Assembly: GCA_946479475.1 (NCBI GenBank)
Contig: CAMLGG010000025.1
Span: forward strand, 1-33,178
Direction of reading: 5' to 3'
Length of the DNA: 33,178 bases
From: an uncultured Ideonella sp.
GTDB taxonomy: Bacteria > Pseudomonadota > Gammaproteobacteria > Burkholderiales > Burkholderiaceae
Under the pieces are notes generated by a model. That model did not search any database and was not told the DNA's origin. It worked only from the letters and a program-made list of their open reading frames with translations. The position numbers were made by a program, and so were the translations under genes. This document shows, one piece after another, positions 23,376 to 31,247 of this stretch (positions are counted from its first letter, which is position 1; the number at the start of each line of letters is the position of its first letter).

Positions 23376-24353
23376 ATGACACCCTCCGACGCCAACGATC
23401 CTGCCGCCATCGGCGCCGTGCCGCTCGCCCAGGCCCGCATCGACTGGGGCCGCGGCCGCATCATCGGCTTCTCGGTGCCCGCCGACGACGCCCTGGCCTT
23501 CGACGTGGTCCAGCTGTGGCTCGACGGCCGCTGCGTGGCCTCGGCCGTGGCCAACCTGTCCGTCTTCGATTTCGTGCGCGACCTGGCCGGCCTGAACCTG
23601 CCTTCGCGCGAGCATTCGGCCTTCGAGCTGAGGATCCCGCAGGCCGCGCTGCTGCCGGGCCAGATCGGCGAGAGCCCGGCCATGCTCGAGGTCCGCACCT
23701 CGCGCGGCGCGCCGGTGCTCGAGACGACCGTCCACGGCCTGCACGAGTTGCTGCGCCTGACCGACGGCGCGCCGGTCGACCTGCTCTACCAGGTGCGCTT
23801 CCACGGCCTGACGGGCGGCGCGCTGCAGGGCTGCGTCGTCAACCTGCACCGCGTGAGCCAGCGCCCGGCCCTCATGGCCCGGCTGAACGACCAGAACGCC
23901 GAGCCGCTGGCCTTCTACGAGTCCGCAGCCGACGGCAGCGTGCACCACTTCTCGATCCCGGTGCGCATCGACCGGCTGGTCGACGGCACCAACCAGATCA
24001 GCGTCGTCGGCCCGGATGGCCAGCCGCTGGGCAGCTACCCGATCCAGGTCGGCGTCGCCACGCTGGGCGAGAGCGAACGCAAGCTCGCCGCGCTGGAGGC
24101 CGAGGTGGCCTTCCTCAAGCGCCTGGTGCTGACCCAGAACCCCGAGGCACTGCCCGCGCGCCTCGCGTTGCTCAAGAGCGAGATCGTCAACATCTGCTCC
24201 GAGATGCTCACCCTGCAGCGGACCAACTTCGAGCGTGAATGGCTGGCCCGGCCGGACGCCGCGGCGCCGGTCGCCGGACAGGCCGCACCGGCGGCCCGGC
24301 CCGCCGCGACGCCCGCCCGCGGGAGCCTGCCGGCTGCCGCGACGAAAGCCTGA
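23376..24353 (+). CDS. Protein of unknown function: beta modules + C-terminal coiled coil
   Basis: A 325-residue protein. Residues of about 18-105 resemble the duplicated beta module of the 1442-residue glycosyltransferase: ARIDWGRGRIIGFSVP, VVQLWLDGRCVASAV and HSAFELRIPQAALLPG align with its VVGWAA, GLLVDG and LGFRVHLPPEVW segments. Residues of about 130-235 form a second beta-rich region. Residues of about 238-290 are coiled coil (ERKLAALEAEVAFLKRLVL, then LLKSEIVNICSEMLTLQR), followed by a Pro/Ala-rich tail. The frame is open upstream to 22674 across the previous gene. The ATG at 23376 follows a weak AGG site and starts the conserved part. A role as a non-catalytic assembly or binding partner is an inference. 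Confidence 0.78.
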   Translation: MTPSDANDPAAIGAVPLAQARIDWGRGRIIGFSVPADDALAFDVVQLWLDGRCVASAVANLSVFDFVRDLAGLNLPSREHSAFELRIPQAALLPGQIGESPAMLEVRTSRGAPVLETTVHGLHELLRLTDGAPVDLLYQVRFHGLTGGALQGCVVNLHRVSQRPALMARLNDQNAEPLAFYESAADGSVHHFSIPVRIDRLVDGTNQISVVGPDGQPLGSYPIQVGVATLGESERKLAALEAEVAFLKRLVLTQNPEALPARLALLKSEIVNICSEMLTLQRTNFEREWLARPDAAAPVAGQAAPAARPAATPARGSLPAAATKA

Positions 24354-24363
24354 CGGCTCGCCC

Positions 24364-24369
24364 GGGGAG
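24364..24369 (+). promoter_or_regulatory. Shine-Dalgarno GGGGAG deciding a GTG start at 24380
   Basis: GGGGAG lies 10 bases before GTG 24380 in the short gap after the previous stop (24353). The competing ATG at 24419 has no comparable ribosome site. Confidence 0.5.
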
Positions 24370-24379
24370 CTTCGCGCGA

Positions 24380-25687
24380 GTGTTCAGCTATTCCGACACC
24401 GGCACCCGGTCCGCCTCGATGGGCGGCCGCTGGCCCGGCGCGCGCCGGCGCCTGTACCTGTTCTCGCCGCTGCCGCCGCAGCGCAACGGCCTGGCCGACT
24501 ACATCGTCGAGTACCTGCCGATGCTGGCCGCCGACTTCGAGCTCTACCTGGTCGCCGAGAGCGGCCGCGCGGCCGAGGCTTCCGGCGCGCTGGCGGGCCT
24601 GCGCCTGAAGGTGCTCGACGAGGCGGCCTTCCTCGCGCGGCAGCCCGAGCCGGATGCGCAGATCCTCTACAACGTGGGCAACAACGGCGACTGCGCCTAC
24701 ATGCTGGATCACCTGCACCGGTTCCCGGGCGCGGTGATCGTGCACGACGTGTCCCTGTTCTACCTGCACCAGGTGACGCTGCAGATGGAGCGCGCCAACG
24801 GCATGTTCAACCATTGGGTGCGGGACACGGGCTACGAGGTGCCGGCCGATTTCGTCGCACGCGACGGTGCGCTGTCACGCACGCCCGGCCTGCTGTACCA
24901 GGAGTGCCTGATGGTGCGCCGCATCGCCGGCTCCGCTCGCGGCCTGATGCTCCACAGCCGCTACGCCGAGGCGCGGTTCCGCGGCGGTGCCTTCGACGTT
25001 CCGCTCGGCGCCGAGCATGGCCGCCCGCTCGAGCGCATCCCCCACTTCGTGCTGCCTCCGGCGCCCGCTGCCGCGGACGCTGCCGAGGTGCTGCAGCGAT
25101 TCGGCGTCGAGCCCGAGGACATCCTGCTGCTCGTCCCCGGCTTCCTGACCGGCAACAAGATGCTGTACGAGGTGCTCGTGGCCTACGCCCGTGCGCGCTC
25201 CGCGCACCCCCGCCTCAAGCTGTTGTTCGCCGGCGAGGAGCGGGCGAGCGAGTACGCGGTGTCCGAGCGCATCCGCCAGTTGTGGCCCGACGGAGACGGT
25301 CCGCGCGTCACCGGCTACCTCGACGCGCGCGAGCTCGACATCCTGCTCGGCCGCGCCGACCTGTCCTTCGTGCTGCGCTACCCGACCTATGGCGAGACCT
25401 CCGGCATCCTGCCCCGGGCGGTGATGGGCGGCGGCCGCGTCGTGACGGTCGACATCGGCTCCTACCCGGAGTTCGAGTCGCCGCTGATCGACCACGTGTC
25501 CATAGGCGCCGGGCTGGTGGATGAACTGCACGCCAGCATCGAGTCGGCCTGCGCCAGCCTGCCCACCCCGGCAGCCCGCGCCGAGCGGCGCGCGCTCGAG
25601 GCGCATCGGGCGGAGGCCCTGAGCCCGCGCTCGCTCTACCCGCGGGTGCGCAAGCTGCTGGATGCCGCCTGGGAGGTCGCCCGATGA
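24380..25687 (+). CDS. GT4 family glycosyltransferase
   Basis: A 435-residue GT-B enzyme. The N-terminal Rossmann half opens with LYLFSPLPPQRNGLADYIVE (about 25-44), the donor/acceptor loop motif of many GT4 capsule enzymes, then AVIVHDVSLFYLHQVTL (about 118-134). The C-terminal half has LLLVPGFLTGNKMLYEVLVA (about 249-268), LKLLFAGEE and the donor-binding region LRYPTYGETSGILPRAVMGGG (about 332-352), where Glu339 fits the GT4 catalytic-region glutamate. It is cytoplasmic and predicted to use a nucleotide sugar. The start is GTG 24380; an ATG at 24419 is the alternative and would remove only 13 residues. Its stop overlaps the next ATG as ATGA. Confidence 0.9.
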   Translation: MFSYSDTGTRSASMGGRWPGARRRLYLFSPLPPQRNGLADYIVEYLPMLAADFELYLVAESGRAAEASGALAGLRLKVLDEAAFLARQPEPDAQILYNVGNNGDCAYMLDHLHRFPGAVIVHDVSLFYLHQVTLQMERANGMFNHWVRDTGYEVPADFVARDGALSRTPGLLYQECLMVRRIAGSARGLMLHSRYAEARFRGGAFDVPLGAEHGRPLERIPHFVLPPAPAAADAAEVLQRFGVEPEDILLLVPGFLTGNKMLYEVLVAYARARSAHPRLKLLFAGEERASEYAVSERIRQLWPDGDGPRVTGYLDARELDILLGRADLSFVLRYPTYGETSGILPRAVMGGGRVVTVDIGSYPEFESPLIDHVSIGAGLVDELHASIESACASLPTPAARAERRALEAHRAEALSPRSLYPRVRKLLDAAWEVAR

Positions 25688-26715
25688 TCGACGCCGACTC
25701 GGTCCTCGCCAACGCGCCGGTGCCGGTGCGGCCCGGCCTGGTCATCGACGTGTGGGTGGACCTCTTCGCGGCCGCCGCGGCCCGCAACGGTGCCCTCGGC
25801 AATGGCTTGCCCGTGGTCCTGACCGACACCCTGCGGGCACTGCCGCTGCTGGAAAGCCAGGGCCCGGTGGGCTGGATCCACACCGCTCCCTGGTACTACC
25901 AGGACTACATGGTGGTGGCCAACGGGCAGCCGGCGCCGCGCCTGCGTGTCGACGCGCTCGCCGCGTCCGGCGAAGCGGCCCGGATGCTGCGGCGCGCCTC
26001 GCTGTGCCTGGCCGCCGTGCCGGCCGAGCGTGGCCCCGCACTGCCGATGGCCGCCCTCGTCTCCAAGGCGCTGCAGGCGCGAGTGCCGGTCCTGCTCTAC
26101 GGGCCGCCCGCCGCGGGCGGCTGGGCTGCCTTCGAGGGCCTGATCCGCCAGGGCGCCCTGCAGCCGGTCCAGGCGGCTGGCGCGCGGGTGCTGGCCAGCG
26201 CGGGCCTCGGCGGCGCGCTCGGAGATGCGGGCCTGCGTGACTTCGACCGCGCCCTCGCGCTGGCCGCGCAGCTCAATCGCGCACGGCAGGCCGACCTGCT
26301 GCTGGAGAGCCTGCCGGAGGACCGCCTGAAGCTGCGCCTGCGGATCGACCCGGTCCAGCTCGTCACCGCCGGCAGCCAGACGCTGGCCCACCACATTGCG
26401 CACGAAGGCCGCGCGCTGTTCAACAGCCGTGGGCTGGGCTCGATCCTTCTGCCCTGGGGCGCTCCTTGCCAGGTGCGCCTGCTGCTGCGCAACGTGCGCG
26501 CCCGCGTGGACGCGAGCTCCATCGCGCTCGGCGAGCAGGCGCTGGCGCCGGTGGCCGTCGACTACACCGATCACGGCGCCTTCCTGCGCCTGGCCTTGCC
26601 GGCCGTCACGCCCGGACAGGATGCGCTGCTTCACCTGTCGCTGCCTCGCGAGGCGGTGCCGGGCGATGGCTTCTGCGACATCGGCGCGGCCGAGTTCACC
26701 GTCGAGACGGCCTGA
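25684..26715 (+). CDS. Protein of unknown function, Rossmann-like N-terminus and beta-rich C-terminus
   Basis: A 343-residue protein whose ATG overlaps the upstream GT4 stop (ATGA), so the two are likely made together. I do not recognise a family. The first 185 residues alternate short hydrophobic strands and helices (LVIDVWVDLFAAAAAR, GLPVVLTDTLRALPLL, RVPVLLYGPPAAGGW), like half of a GT-B or nucleotide-binding fold without visible catalytic motifs. Residues of about 220-340 are beta-rich (LKLRLRIDPVQLVTAGS, QVRLLLRNVRARVD, ALLHLSLPREAVPGDGF). It has no signal peptide or membrane span. A partner subunit for the coupled GT4 enzyme, or a decayed glycosyltransferase fused to a glycan-binding module, are both possible. 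Neither is shown by the sequence. Confidence 0.75.
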   Translation: MIDADSVLANAPVPVRPGLVIDVWVDLFAAAAARNGALGNGLPVVLTDTLRALPLLESQGPVGWIHTAPWYYQDYMVVANGQPAPRLRVDALAASGEAARMLRRASLCLAAVPAERGPALPMAALVSKALQARVPVLLYGPPAAGGWAAFEGLIRQGALQPVQAAGARVLASAGLGGALGDAGLRDFDRALALAAQLNRARQADLLLESLPEDRLKLRLRIDPVQLVTAGSQTLAHHIAHEGRALFNSRGLGSILLPWGAPCQVRLLLRNVRARVDASSIALGEQALAPVAVDYTDHGAFLRLALPAVTPGQDALLHLSLPREAVPGDGFCDIGAAEFTVETA

Positions 26716-26726
26716 CAGGACACGCG

Positions 26727-27911
26727 ATGGATTTGTCGAACCCCCCGAGCTCGCCGATGCCGTTCATGCCCAGCGGGCTGACGGCGCCGCGCTGCCTGGT
26801 CGTCACCTTCAATCGGCTGATGCCGGCCGACCAGGGCAATGCGCGCCGCATCATGCAGATGGTGCGCCTGTACAAGTCGCAGGGCTTCGAGGTCGACCTC
26901 CTGTACCACAACGAGGAGGGGTTCGACCCGGCGCTTTCGCATGCGCTGGCCGGTGAGTTCGGCCGCGTGAACGTGGTGCGCTCGCGGGCCCCGAAGCACA
27001 TACAACCCGGCCATGTCTGCCGCATCGCCGACTGGTACGACCGCGGCCTCGAGGCCGCGGCACGCGACATGCATCGCCTGCGCGGCTACAGCGTCGTGCA
27101 CGTGAACTACGTCTGGTACGCGCCCCTGTTCGACCAGTTCGGATCCGACGTGGTCAAGGTGCTCGACACGCACGACATCTTCGGCGAGCGCCGTGCCAAA
27201 TACACGGCCGCGGGCATGAAGCCGCAATGGTTCAGCACCACCTACGCCGACGAGGACAGCGCCTTGCGCCGGGCCGATGCGGCGCTGGCGATCCAGAAGG
27301 AGGAGGCGGCGGAGCTCGCCGGCCGAGGGCATCGCAACATCCTCTACTTGCCCTATGTCGAACCCGCGCTGCGCCCCTTCGTGCCGCGCGGCGGTGACCG
27401 GCCGCTGACCTTCGGCTACCTCGGCAGCGGCAACGACTGGAACATCCTCAGCATGACGGAGTTCCTTGCCAAGCTGCAGGCGCGCGGGGTCCCCTTCCCG
27501 CACCCCATCGTCGTCGCGGGCGGCGTCTGCCGCCACGTGCGCGAGGGCGCCGGCGTGATCAAGCTCGGCTTCGTGCAGGAGCTGCACACCTTCTACGACG
27601 CGATCGACATCGCGCTGAACCCGATGGTCGGCGGCACCGGCCTGAAGATCAAGACCGTCGAGCCCCTGTGCTACGGCCGTCCGGTGCTGACCACGCTGCC
27701 CGGCGCACAGGGTCTGACGCACCTGTGGCAGCTGCCGATGTTCGACGACAACGTCGCGCTGACCGACTACCTGTTCGAGCACTTCCCGCGCGACGGGCGC
27801 GAAGTGCTGGCCAGCCTGACGCTGCAGGCGGCCACCACGCGCCAGGCCCTGGACGCCGAATACGACGGCCAGGTGGACCGCCTGGCGCGATGGCTGGCGT
27901 CCCGGGTGTGA
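26727..27911 (+). CDS. GT4 family glycosyltransferase
   Basis: A 394-residue GT-B enzyme starting at ATG 26727, 6 bases after an AGGA site that begins at the previous stop. Motifs in order: CLVVTFNRLMPADQGNARRI (about 23-42), VVKVLDTHDIFGERRAKYT (about 142-160), ALAIQKEEAAEL, LTFGYLGSGNDWN (about 227-239) and GGTGLKIKTVEPLCYGRPVL (about 302-321), whose Glu312 and surroundings form the donor phosphate site of this GT4 branch. It is closely similar in plan to the first half of the gene at 28824 (DQGNRKRIY, LKILDTHDKFTGRRK, STGLKIKAVEAFATGMPLV), so the two are paralogues. It should add a sugar to the growing polysaccharide in the cytoplasm. The identity of that sugar is unknown. It is followed by the second-longest internal gap of the operon. 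Confidence 0.92.
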   Translation: MDLSNPPSSPMPFMPSGLTAPRCLVVTFNRLMPADQGNARRIMQMVRLYKSQGFEVDLLYHNEEGFDPALSHALAGEFGRVNVVRSRAPKHIQPGHVCRIADWYDRGLEAAARDMHRLRGYSVVHVNYVWYAPLFDQFGSDVVKVLDTHDIFGERRAKYTAAGMKPQWFSTTYADEDSALRRADAALAIQKEEAAELAGRGHRNILYLPYVEPALRPFVPRGGDRPLTFGYLGSGNDWNILSMTEFLAKLQARGVPFPHPIVVAGGVCRHVREGAGVIKLGFVQELHTFYDAIDIALNPMVGGTGLKIKTVEPLCYGRPVLTTLPGAQGLTHLWQLPMFDDNVALTDYLFEHFPRDGREVLASLTLQAATTRQALDAEYDGQVDRLARWLASRV

Positions 27912-27938
27912 AGCGATTCACGCCCGTCGGATCCCACC

Positions 27939-27971
27939 GGGACATGGGACATTTGACCTAGGCATCCTAGG
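27939..27971. promoter_or_regulatory. Possible operator: tandem GGGACAT and twin CCTAGG
   Basis: Two exact copies of GGGACAT stand head to tail (27939-27945, 27946-27952). They are followed by TTTGA and two copies of the palindrome CCTAGG (27957-27962 and 27966-27971) separated by CAT. CTAG is normally rare in bacterial genomes, so two copies nine bases apart inside a 134-base intergenic gap are notable. The element could bind a regulator or mark an internal promoter. The function is inferred only from position and symmetry. Confidence 0.35.
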
Positions 27972-28010
27972 GAAGGGCTCGCCCGACGTCGGCTGGTAAC
28001 CTCCGCCGCC

Positions 28011-28016
28011 TACACT
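28011..28016 (+). promoter_or_regulatory. Candidate -10 box TACACT before gene 28046
   Basis: TACACT lies 29 bases before the next ATG in the 27912-28045 gap and downstream of the twin CCTAGG element. No -35 match lies at standard spacing. It is one of several TANANT hexamers found in the operon's longer gaps. Confidence 0.28.
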
Positions 28017-28045
28017 GGCCCGGACCCGGTACACAGGTTTCAGAC

Positions 28046-28807
28046 ATGAGCGAAGACGACAAGGCAGTACGGTTGAAAGCGCTCGCGCGCGAGATTCGGG
28101 ACGAACTGGGCGAACACAACGTGCTGGACGCGCTGGCGCGCGAGCTCGCAGCGGGGCGGCTGGCCATCACCGAGCTGACGAACGAGATCACCGGGCTCAA
28201 GCGCGAGCTCGAGGCCATCCGCCTGGTCCAGAAAAGCCGCGACATCCTTCTGCCCCAGGCCCGCAACCAGTACGCCGGGCGCCGCAAGGCCGTCGTCGAG
28301 GCCGGCATGCCCATGCCGGCCGACCATGGCTTCTATGCGCTCGAGCGTGACGGCGTGGGCAACCCCTTCCGCTGGACAGGGCCCAGCCAGGCCTTCCACT
28401 TCGACTTCCACCTCGACCGCTCGGTGCCGCTGCGCTTCGTCCTGCAGATGCCCCTGTGGGGCAGCGACCATGCGGCCGGGCTGCGTGCGGCGAGCGACGA
28501 CATCACCCTGCCCCTCGTGCGCCGGGCAGGCAACCGCGTGCTGGACTTCGAAGGCCTGCTGATGCCGCGCGAGGCGCTGGGCGTCACCCGCCTGACCTTC
28601 ATCGCCGACCACGTCAGCACCGTCACCTCGGAGACGGATGAAAACGCGACCCGCCAGCTCGGCGTGCCCTTCCTGCGATTGACGGTCAGCGAGGCGAGCG
28701 AGGCCGAGGCGGCCGAGTGGCTGCGCTGCGTCGAGCCGGCCCCGCTTGAAGCCGCCGCGCCGAACCGGCCCCAGGCCGCCCCTGCGTCGACCGACGCCGC
28801 GTCATGA
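28046..28807 (+). CDS. Protein of unknown function: coiled coil + beta-sandwich-like domain
   Basis: A 253-residue protein without signal peptide or membrane span. Residues of about 5-65 are strongly helical and heptad-like (LKALAREIRDEL, LTNEITGLKRELEAIRLVQ). Residues of about 90-215 form a beta-rich domain that starts GFYALERDGVGNPFRWTGPS and continues FHFDFHLDRSVPLRFVLQMP, DITLPLVRRAGNRVLDFEGL and PFLRLTVSEA. The GFY..ER...G..FRWTG pattern recurs, to my knowledge, in uncharacterised proteins and domains of polysaccharide loci, but I cannot name a function. The tail is Pro/Ala-rich. It is first after a 134-base gap, so it may begin its own transcript. It resembles the proteins at 22573 and 23376 in plan, not in clear sequence. 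Confidence 0.78.
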   Translation: MSEDDKAVRLKALAREIRDELGEHNVLDALARELAAGRLAITELTNEITGLKRELEAIRLVQKSRDILLPQARNQYAGRRKAVVEAGMPMPADHGFYALERDGVGNPFRWTGPSQAFHFDFHLDRSVPLRFVLQMPLWGSDHAAGLRAASDDITLPLVRRAGNRVLDFEGLLMPREALGVTRLTFIADHVSTVTSETDENATRQLGVPFLRLTVSEASEAEAAEWLRCVEPAPLEAAAPNRPQAAPASTDAAS

Positions 28808-28823
28808 TCCTCAGGATGCACCG

Positions 28824-31172
28824 ATGAACCGTCGTGCCGAGGCCACCCCGACGCGAGCCGCCGCCGCTGCCGGGTCCCGCACTCTGGTGGCGGCTCCCGG
28901 GCCCGAGGTCGAGGACCCTCTCCACGTCGAGCTGAGAGCTCGGCTGGCCGAGCCGGAGGTCAAGCTCCTCGGCGCCGACATCCTGGTCCTTTCGCCGACC
29001 CCTACCGCGCCTACGGACCAGGGCAACCGCAAGCGCATCTACGCCGTCTGCCGCGAGCTGCAGCGTCGCGGCGCGCGCATCCATTTCGTCTTCTATCCGC
29101 AGGAGTGGTGGTTCGACTACCTGCCCGATGATCTCGTGCGCGAGATGAGCCGGCAGTGGGACAGCTTCCACCTCCTGCCTGCCACGCGCCACACCTACAC
29201 CCGGCCCGAAGGGGCCGACTACAAGATCGACGAATGGTGGGACGACTCGATCCGCGACTACCTGCAGTGGCTGTTCAAGCGCAACCGCTATGACGCGTTC
29301 ATCGTCAACTATGCGTACCTGAGCAAGGCCTTCGAGTACGCCCCGGCGAACACGCTCAAGATCCTCGACACGCACGACAAGTTCACCGGCCGGCGCAAGC
29401 TGCTGGACGACAACGGGATCGCCCCCGAGTTCTTCTACACGACGGAGGACCAGGAAGCGATCGCGATGAACCGCGCACAGCTGGTCTGGGCCATCAAGGA
29501 CGAGGAGCGCGACTTCTACCGCGGCATCAGCTCCACGCCCTGCATCACCATGCCCCACATCGAGCCGGAAGCGCGCGTCGCGCGCGTGCGCCGGCCCGAG
29601 GACGAAGAGCGCCTGGTGATCGGCATGCTGGGCTCGGGCAACGCGATCAACGTGAACAACGCTCGGGCCTTCGTCAAGGTGGCCCTGCCGATCATCGCGC
29701 GGCGCGAGGCGCCGGTGGTGATCCGCTTCGTCGGCGCCATGTGCAGCAAGCTGCCGGACCTCGAAGGCATCCCCGGCATCGAGCTGATGGGTCCGGTCGA
29801 CACGACCGACGAGTTCTACCGTGACGTCGACCTCGTCATCGTGCCGCTGGCCTTTTCCACCGGCCTGAAGATCAAGGCGGTGGAAGCCTTCGCCACCGGC
29901 ATGCCGCTGGTCGCCATGGGCCACGCCCTCGAGGGCATCCCGACCAGGCACCCCTGGCACCAGTGCGAGACGATGGAGGAGGTGGCCGAGGTCTGCTGCG
30001 ACGTCGCCTTCGACCGCCAGCTGCTCAAGGGCCTGACCGAGACGACCACCCGCACCTACGAGCTGGTGCGCGCGCAGGCGAAGGTCGCCTTCGACGACAC
30101 CCTGCTCCGCCTGACCAACTATCCGACGGTGGTGATGACCGTCGACCGCGGTTTCTTCGAGCTGGATTCGCCTTACCGCGAGCACATCTTCCAGACGGTC
30201 AACCTGATGCGCCACCTGGCGCAGGTGGTGCTGTACTTCGACCAGTCCCTGCCGGCCAACCAGGGGGCCCTGTTCGAGGCCTTCCACGGCATGGCGACCC
30301 ACTGCAAGCTGGCGATAGCCCCCGGCGTCGAGCAGCCGGGCGGGCGCTCGCTGGGCCTGCCCAGTGCGCAGGCCAGCCTGCAGGAGGTCCTGAGCGCCTA
30401 CGGCCGGGCCACCCTGTGGGTCACGCGGGTGTGCCCCGAGATGCTCACGCTCGGCAGGCAGCCTGCGCGGCTGCCGCTGTTCGTCCGGCTGGACGTGATC
30501 CGCATGCTGCAGCCGGCCATGCTGGGCAGTGCGATGGCGCACCTGACGGCGCAGTTCCACGAAGCCACGCTGATCGACAGCCATCCCCTGGCCGAGCCGG
30601 TGCCTGCGGCACCGCATGCGCGTGCCGTGACCGTGCCGTTCTGGCGCTGGAGGCCCTGGCTGCTGAACAACGATGGCGGCCCGCAGCGCGTGCTGCTGCT
30701 CGCGCGTGGCGACCAGGTCGAGCTCGCCGAGACGCTGGCCGAGGCGATGGACCGTTTCCACCCCGAGTGGGCGCCGTCGCAGGTCGTGGTCGGCGACCCT
30801 TCCCTGGCCGTGCCGCTCGCCGGCGAAGGCAGCCGGCGGCAGAGGCTGCACACCGGTGCCATGCTTGGCCGTTTCCGCCTGTTGCGTCCGTTGCCATTGG
30901 CGGTGCTCGATCTGTCTGGCGATGCGCCAGAGTTCGAGGTCTTCCGCGAGACCTACCGCCGGGCCGAGGTGCCGGTGGTGCAACCGGCGGACGCCGGCGG
31001 CCGCCTCGACCAGATCAGCCTGTGGCAGCTCACCGAACTGGTGCTCGGCCTGGGCCGGAATCTTGCGAGGCTGGCGCAGCAGGCCCAGCGCGAGGAAAAG
31101 GCACGCTACGGCAGCGATGCCGGCTGGAATCACATCTGGAAATCCATCTCCGTCAAGAATGTGCTCTGGTAG
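28824..31172 (+). CDS. Large GT4 glycosyltransferase with extra C-terminal half
   Basis: A 782-residue protein starting at ATG 28824, 7 bases after AGGA (28813-28816); the frame is open from 28746, but this site decides the start. Residues of about 50-420 are a GT4 enzyme: DILVLSPTPTAPTDQGNRKR, LKILDTHDKFTGRRKLLDD, IGMLGSGNAINVNN, VDLVIVPLAFSTGLKIKAVE (about 335-354) and AFATGMPLVAMG. It is paralogous to the protein at 26727. Residues of about 430-782 add a half with its own alternating strands and helices (TVVMTVDRGFFELD, AQVVLYFDQSLPANQGALFE, RVLLLARGDQVELAETLAEAMDRF) that looks like a second GT-B-type region lacking the usual donor motif. That half may be inactive or structural. It acts in the cytoplasm on the capsule; the sugar is unknown. 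Confidence 0.9.
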   Translation: MNRRAEATPTRAAAAAGSRTLVAAPGPEVEDPLHVELRARLAEPEVKLLGADILVLSPTPTAPTDQGNRKRIYAVCRELQRRGARIHFVFYPQEWWFDYLPDDLVREMSRQWDSFHLLPATRHTYTRPEGADYKIDEWWDDSIRDYLQWLFKRNRYDAFIVNYAYLSKAFEYAPANTLKILDTHDKFTGRRKLLDDNGIAPEFFYTTEDQEAIAMNRAQLVWAIKDEERDFYRGISSTPCITMPHIEPEARVARVRRPEDEERLVIGMLGSGNAINVNNARAFVKVALPIIARREAPVVIRFVGAMCSKLPDLEGIPGIELMGPVDTTDEFYRDVDLVIVPLAFSTGLKIKAVEAFATGMPLVAMGHALEGIPTRHPWHQCETMEEVAEVCCDVAFDRQLLKGLTETTTRTYELVRAQAKVAFDDTLLRLTNYPTVVMTVDRGFFELDSPYREHIFQTVNLMRHLAQVVLYFDQSLPANQGALFEAFHGMATHCKLAIAPGVEQPGGRSLGLPSAQASLQEVLSAYGRATLWVTRVCPEMLTLGRQPARLPLFVRLDVIRMLQPAMLGSAMAHLTAQFHEATLIDSHPLAEPVPAAPHARAVTVPFWRWRPWLLNNDGGPQRVLLLARGDQVELAETLAEAMDRFHPEWAPSQVVVGDPSLAVPLAGEGSRRQRLHTGAMLGRFRLLRPLPLAVLDLSGDAPEFEVFRETYRRAEVPVVQPADAGGRLDQISLWQLTELVLGLGRNLARLAQQAQREEKARYGSDAGWNHIWKSISVKNVLW

Positions 31173-31178
31173 GCCGCG

Positions 31179-31184
31179 TAAACT
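31179..31184 (+). promoter_or_regulatory. Candidate -10 box TAAACT before sulfotransferase gene 31248
   Basis: TAAACT sits in the 75-base gap between 31172 and 31248, 63 bases before the ATG. No clear -35 is seen 16-18 bases upstream. The evidence is the hexamer and its intergenic position only. Confidence 0.27.
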
Positions 31185-31247
31185 CATCACCCGGCCGCGC
31201 AGCGGCCACCGTCGTTACCCCATCGAAGCCACCTGGAGCCAGCGCGC

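Noticed and set aside
28686..31190. Very long open frame on the minus strand (834 codons), and similar long antisense frames at 7801-9402, 10388-12268 and 13500-15254
   Set aside because: In DNA this G+C-rich, stop codons are rare in the antisense frames. The translations are rich in His, Arg, Gln and Asp without any domain, while the plus strand encodes clear enzymes at the same place.
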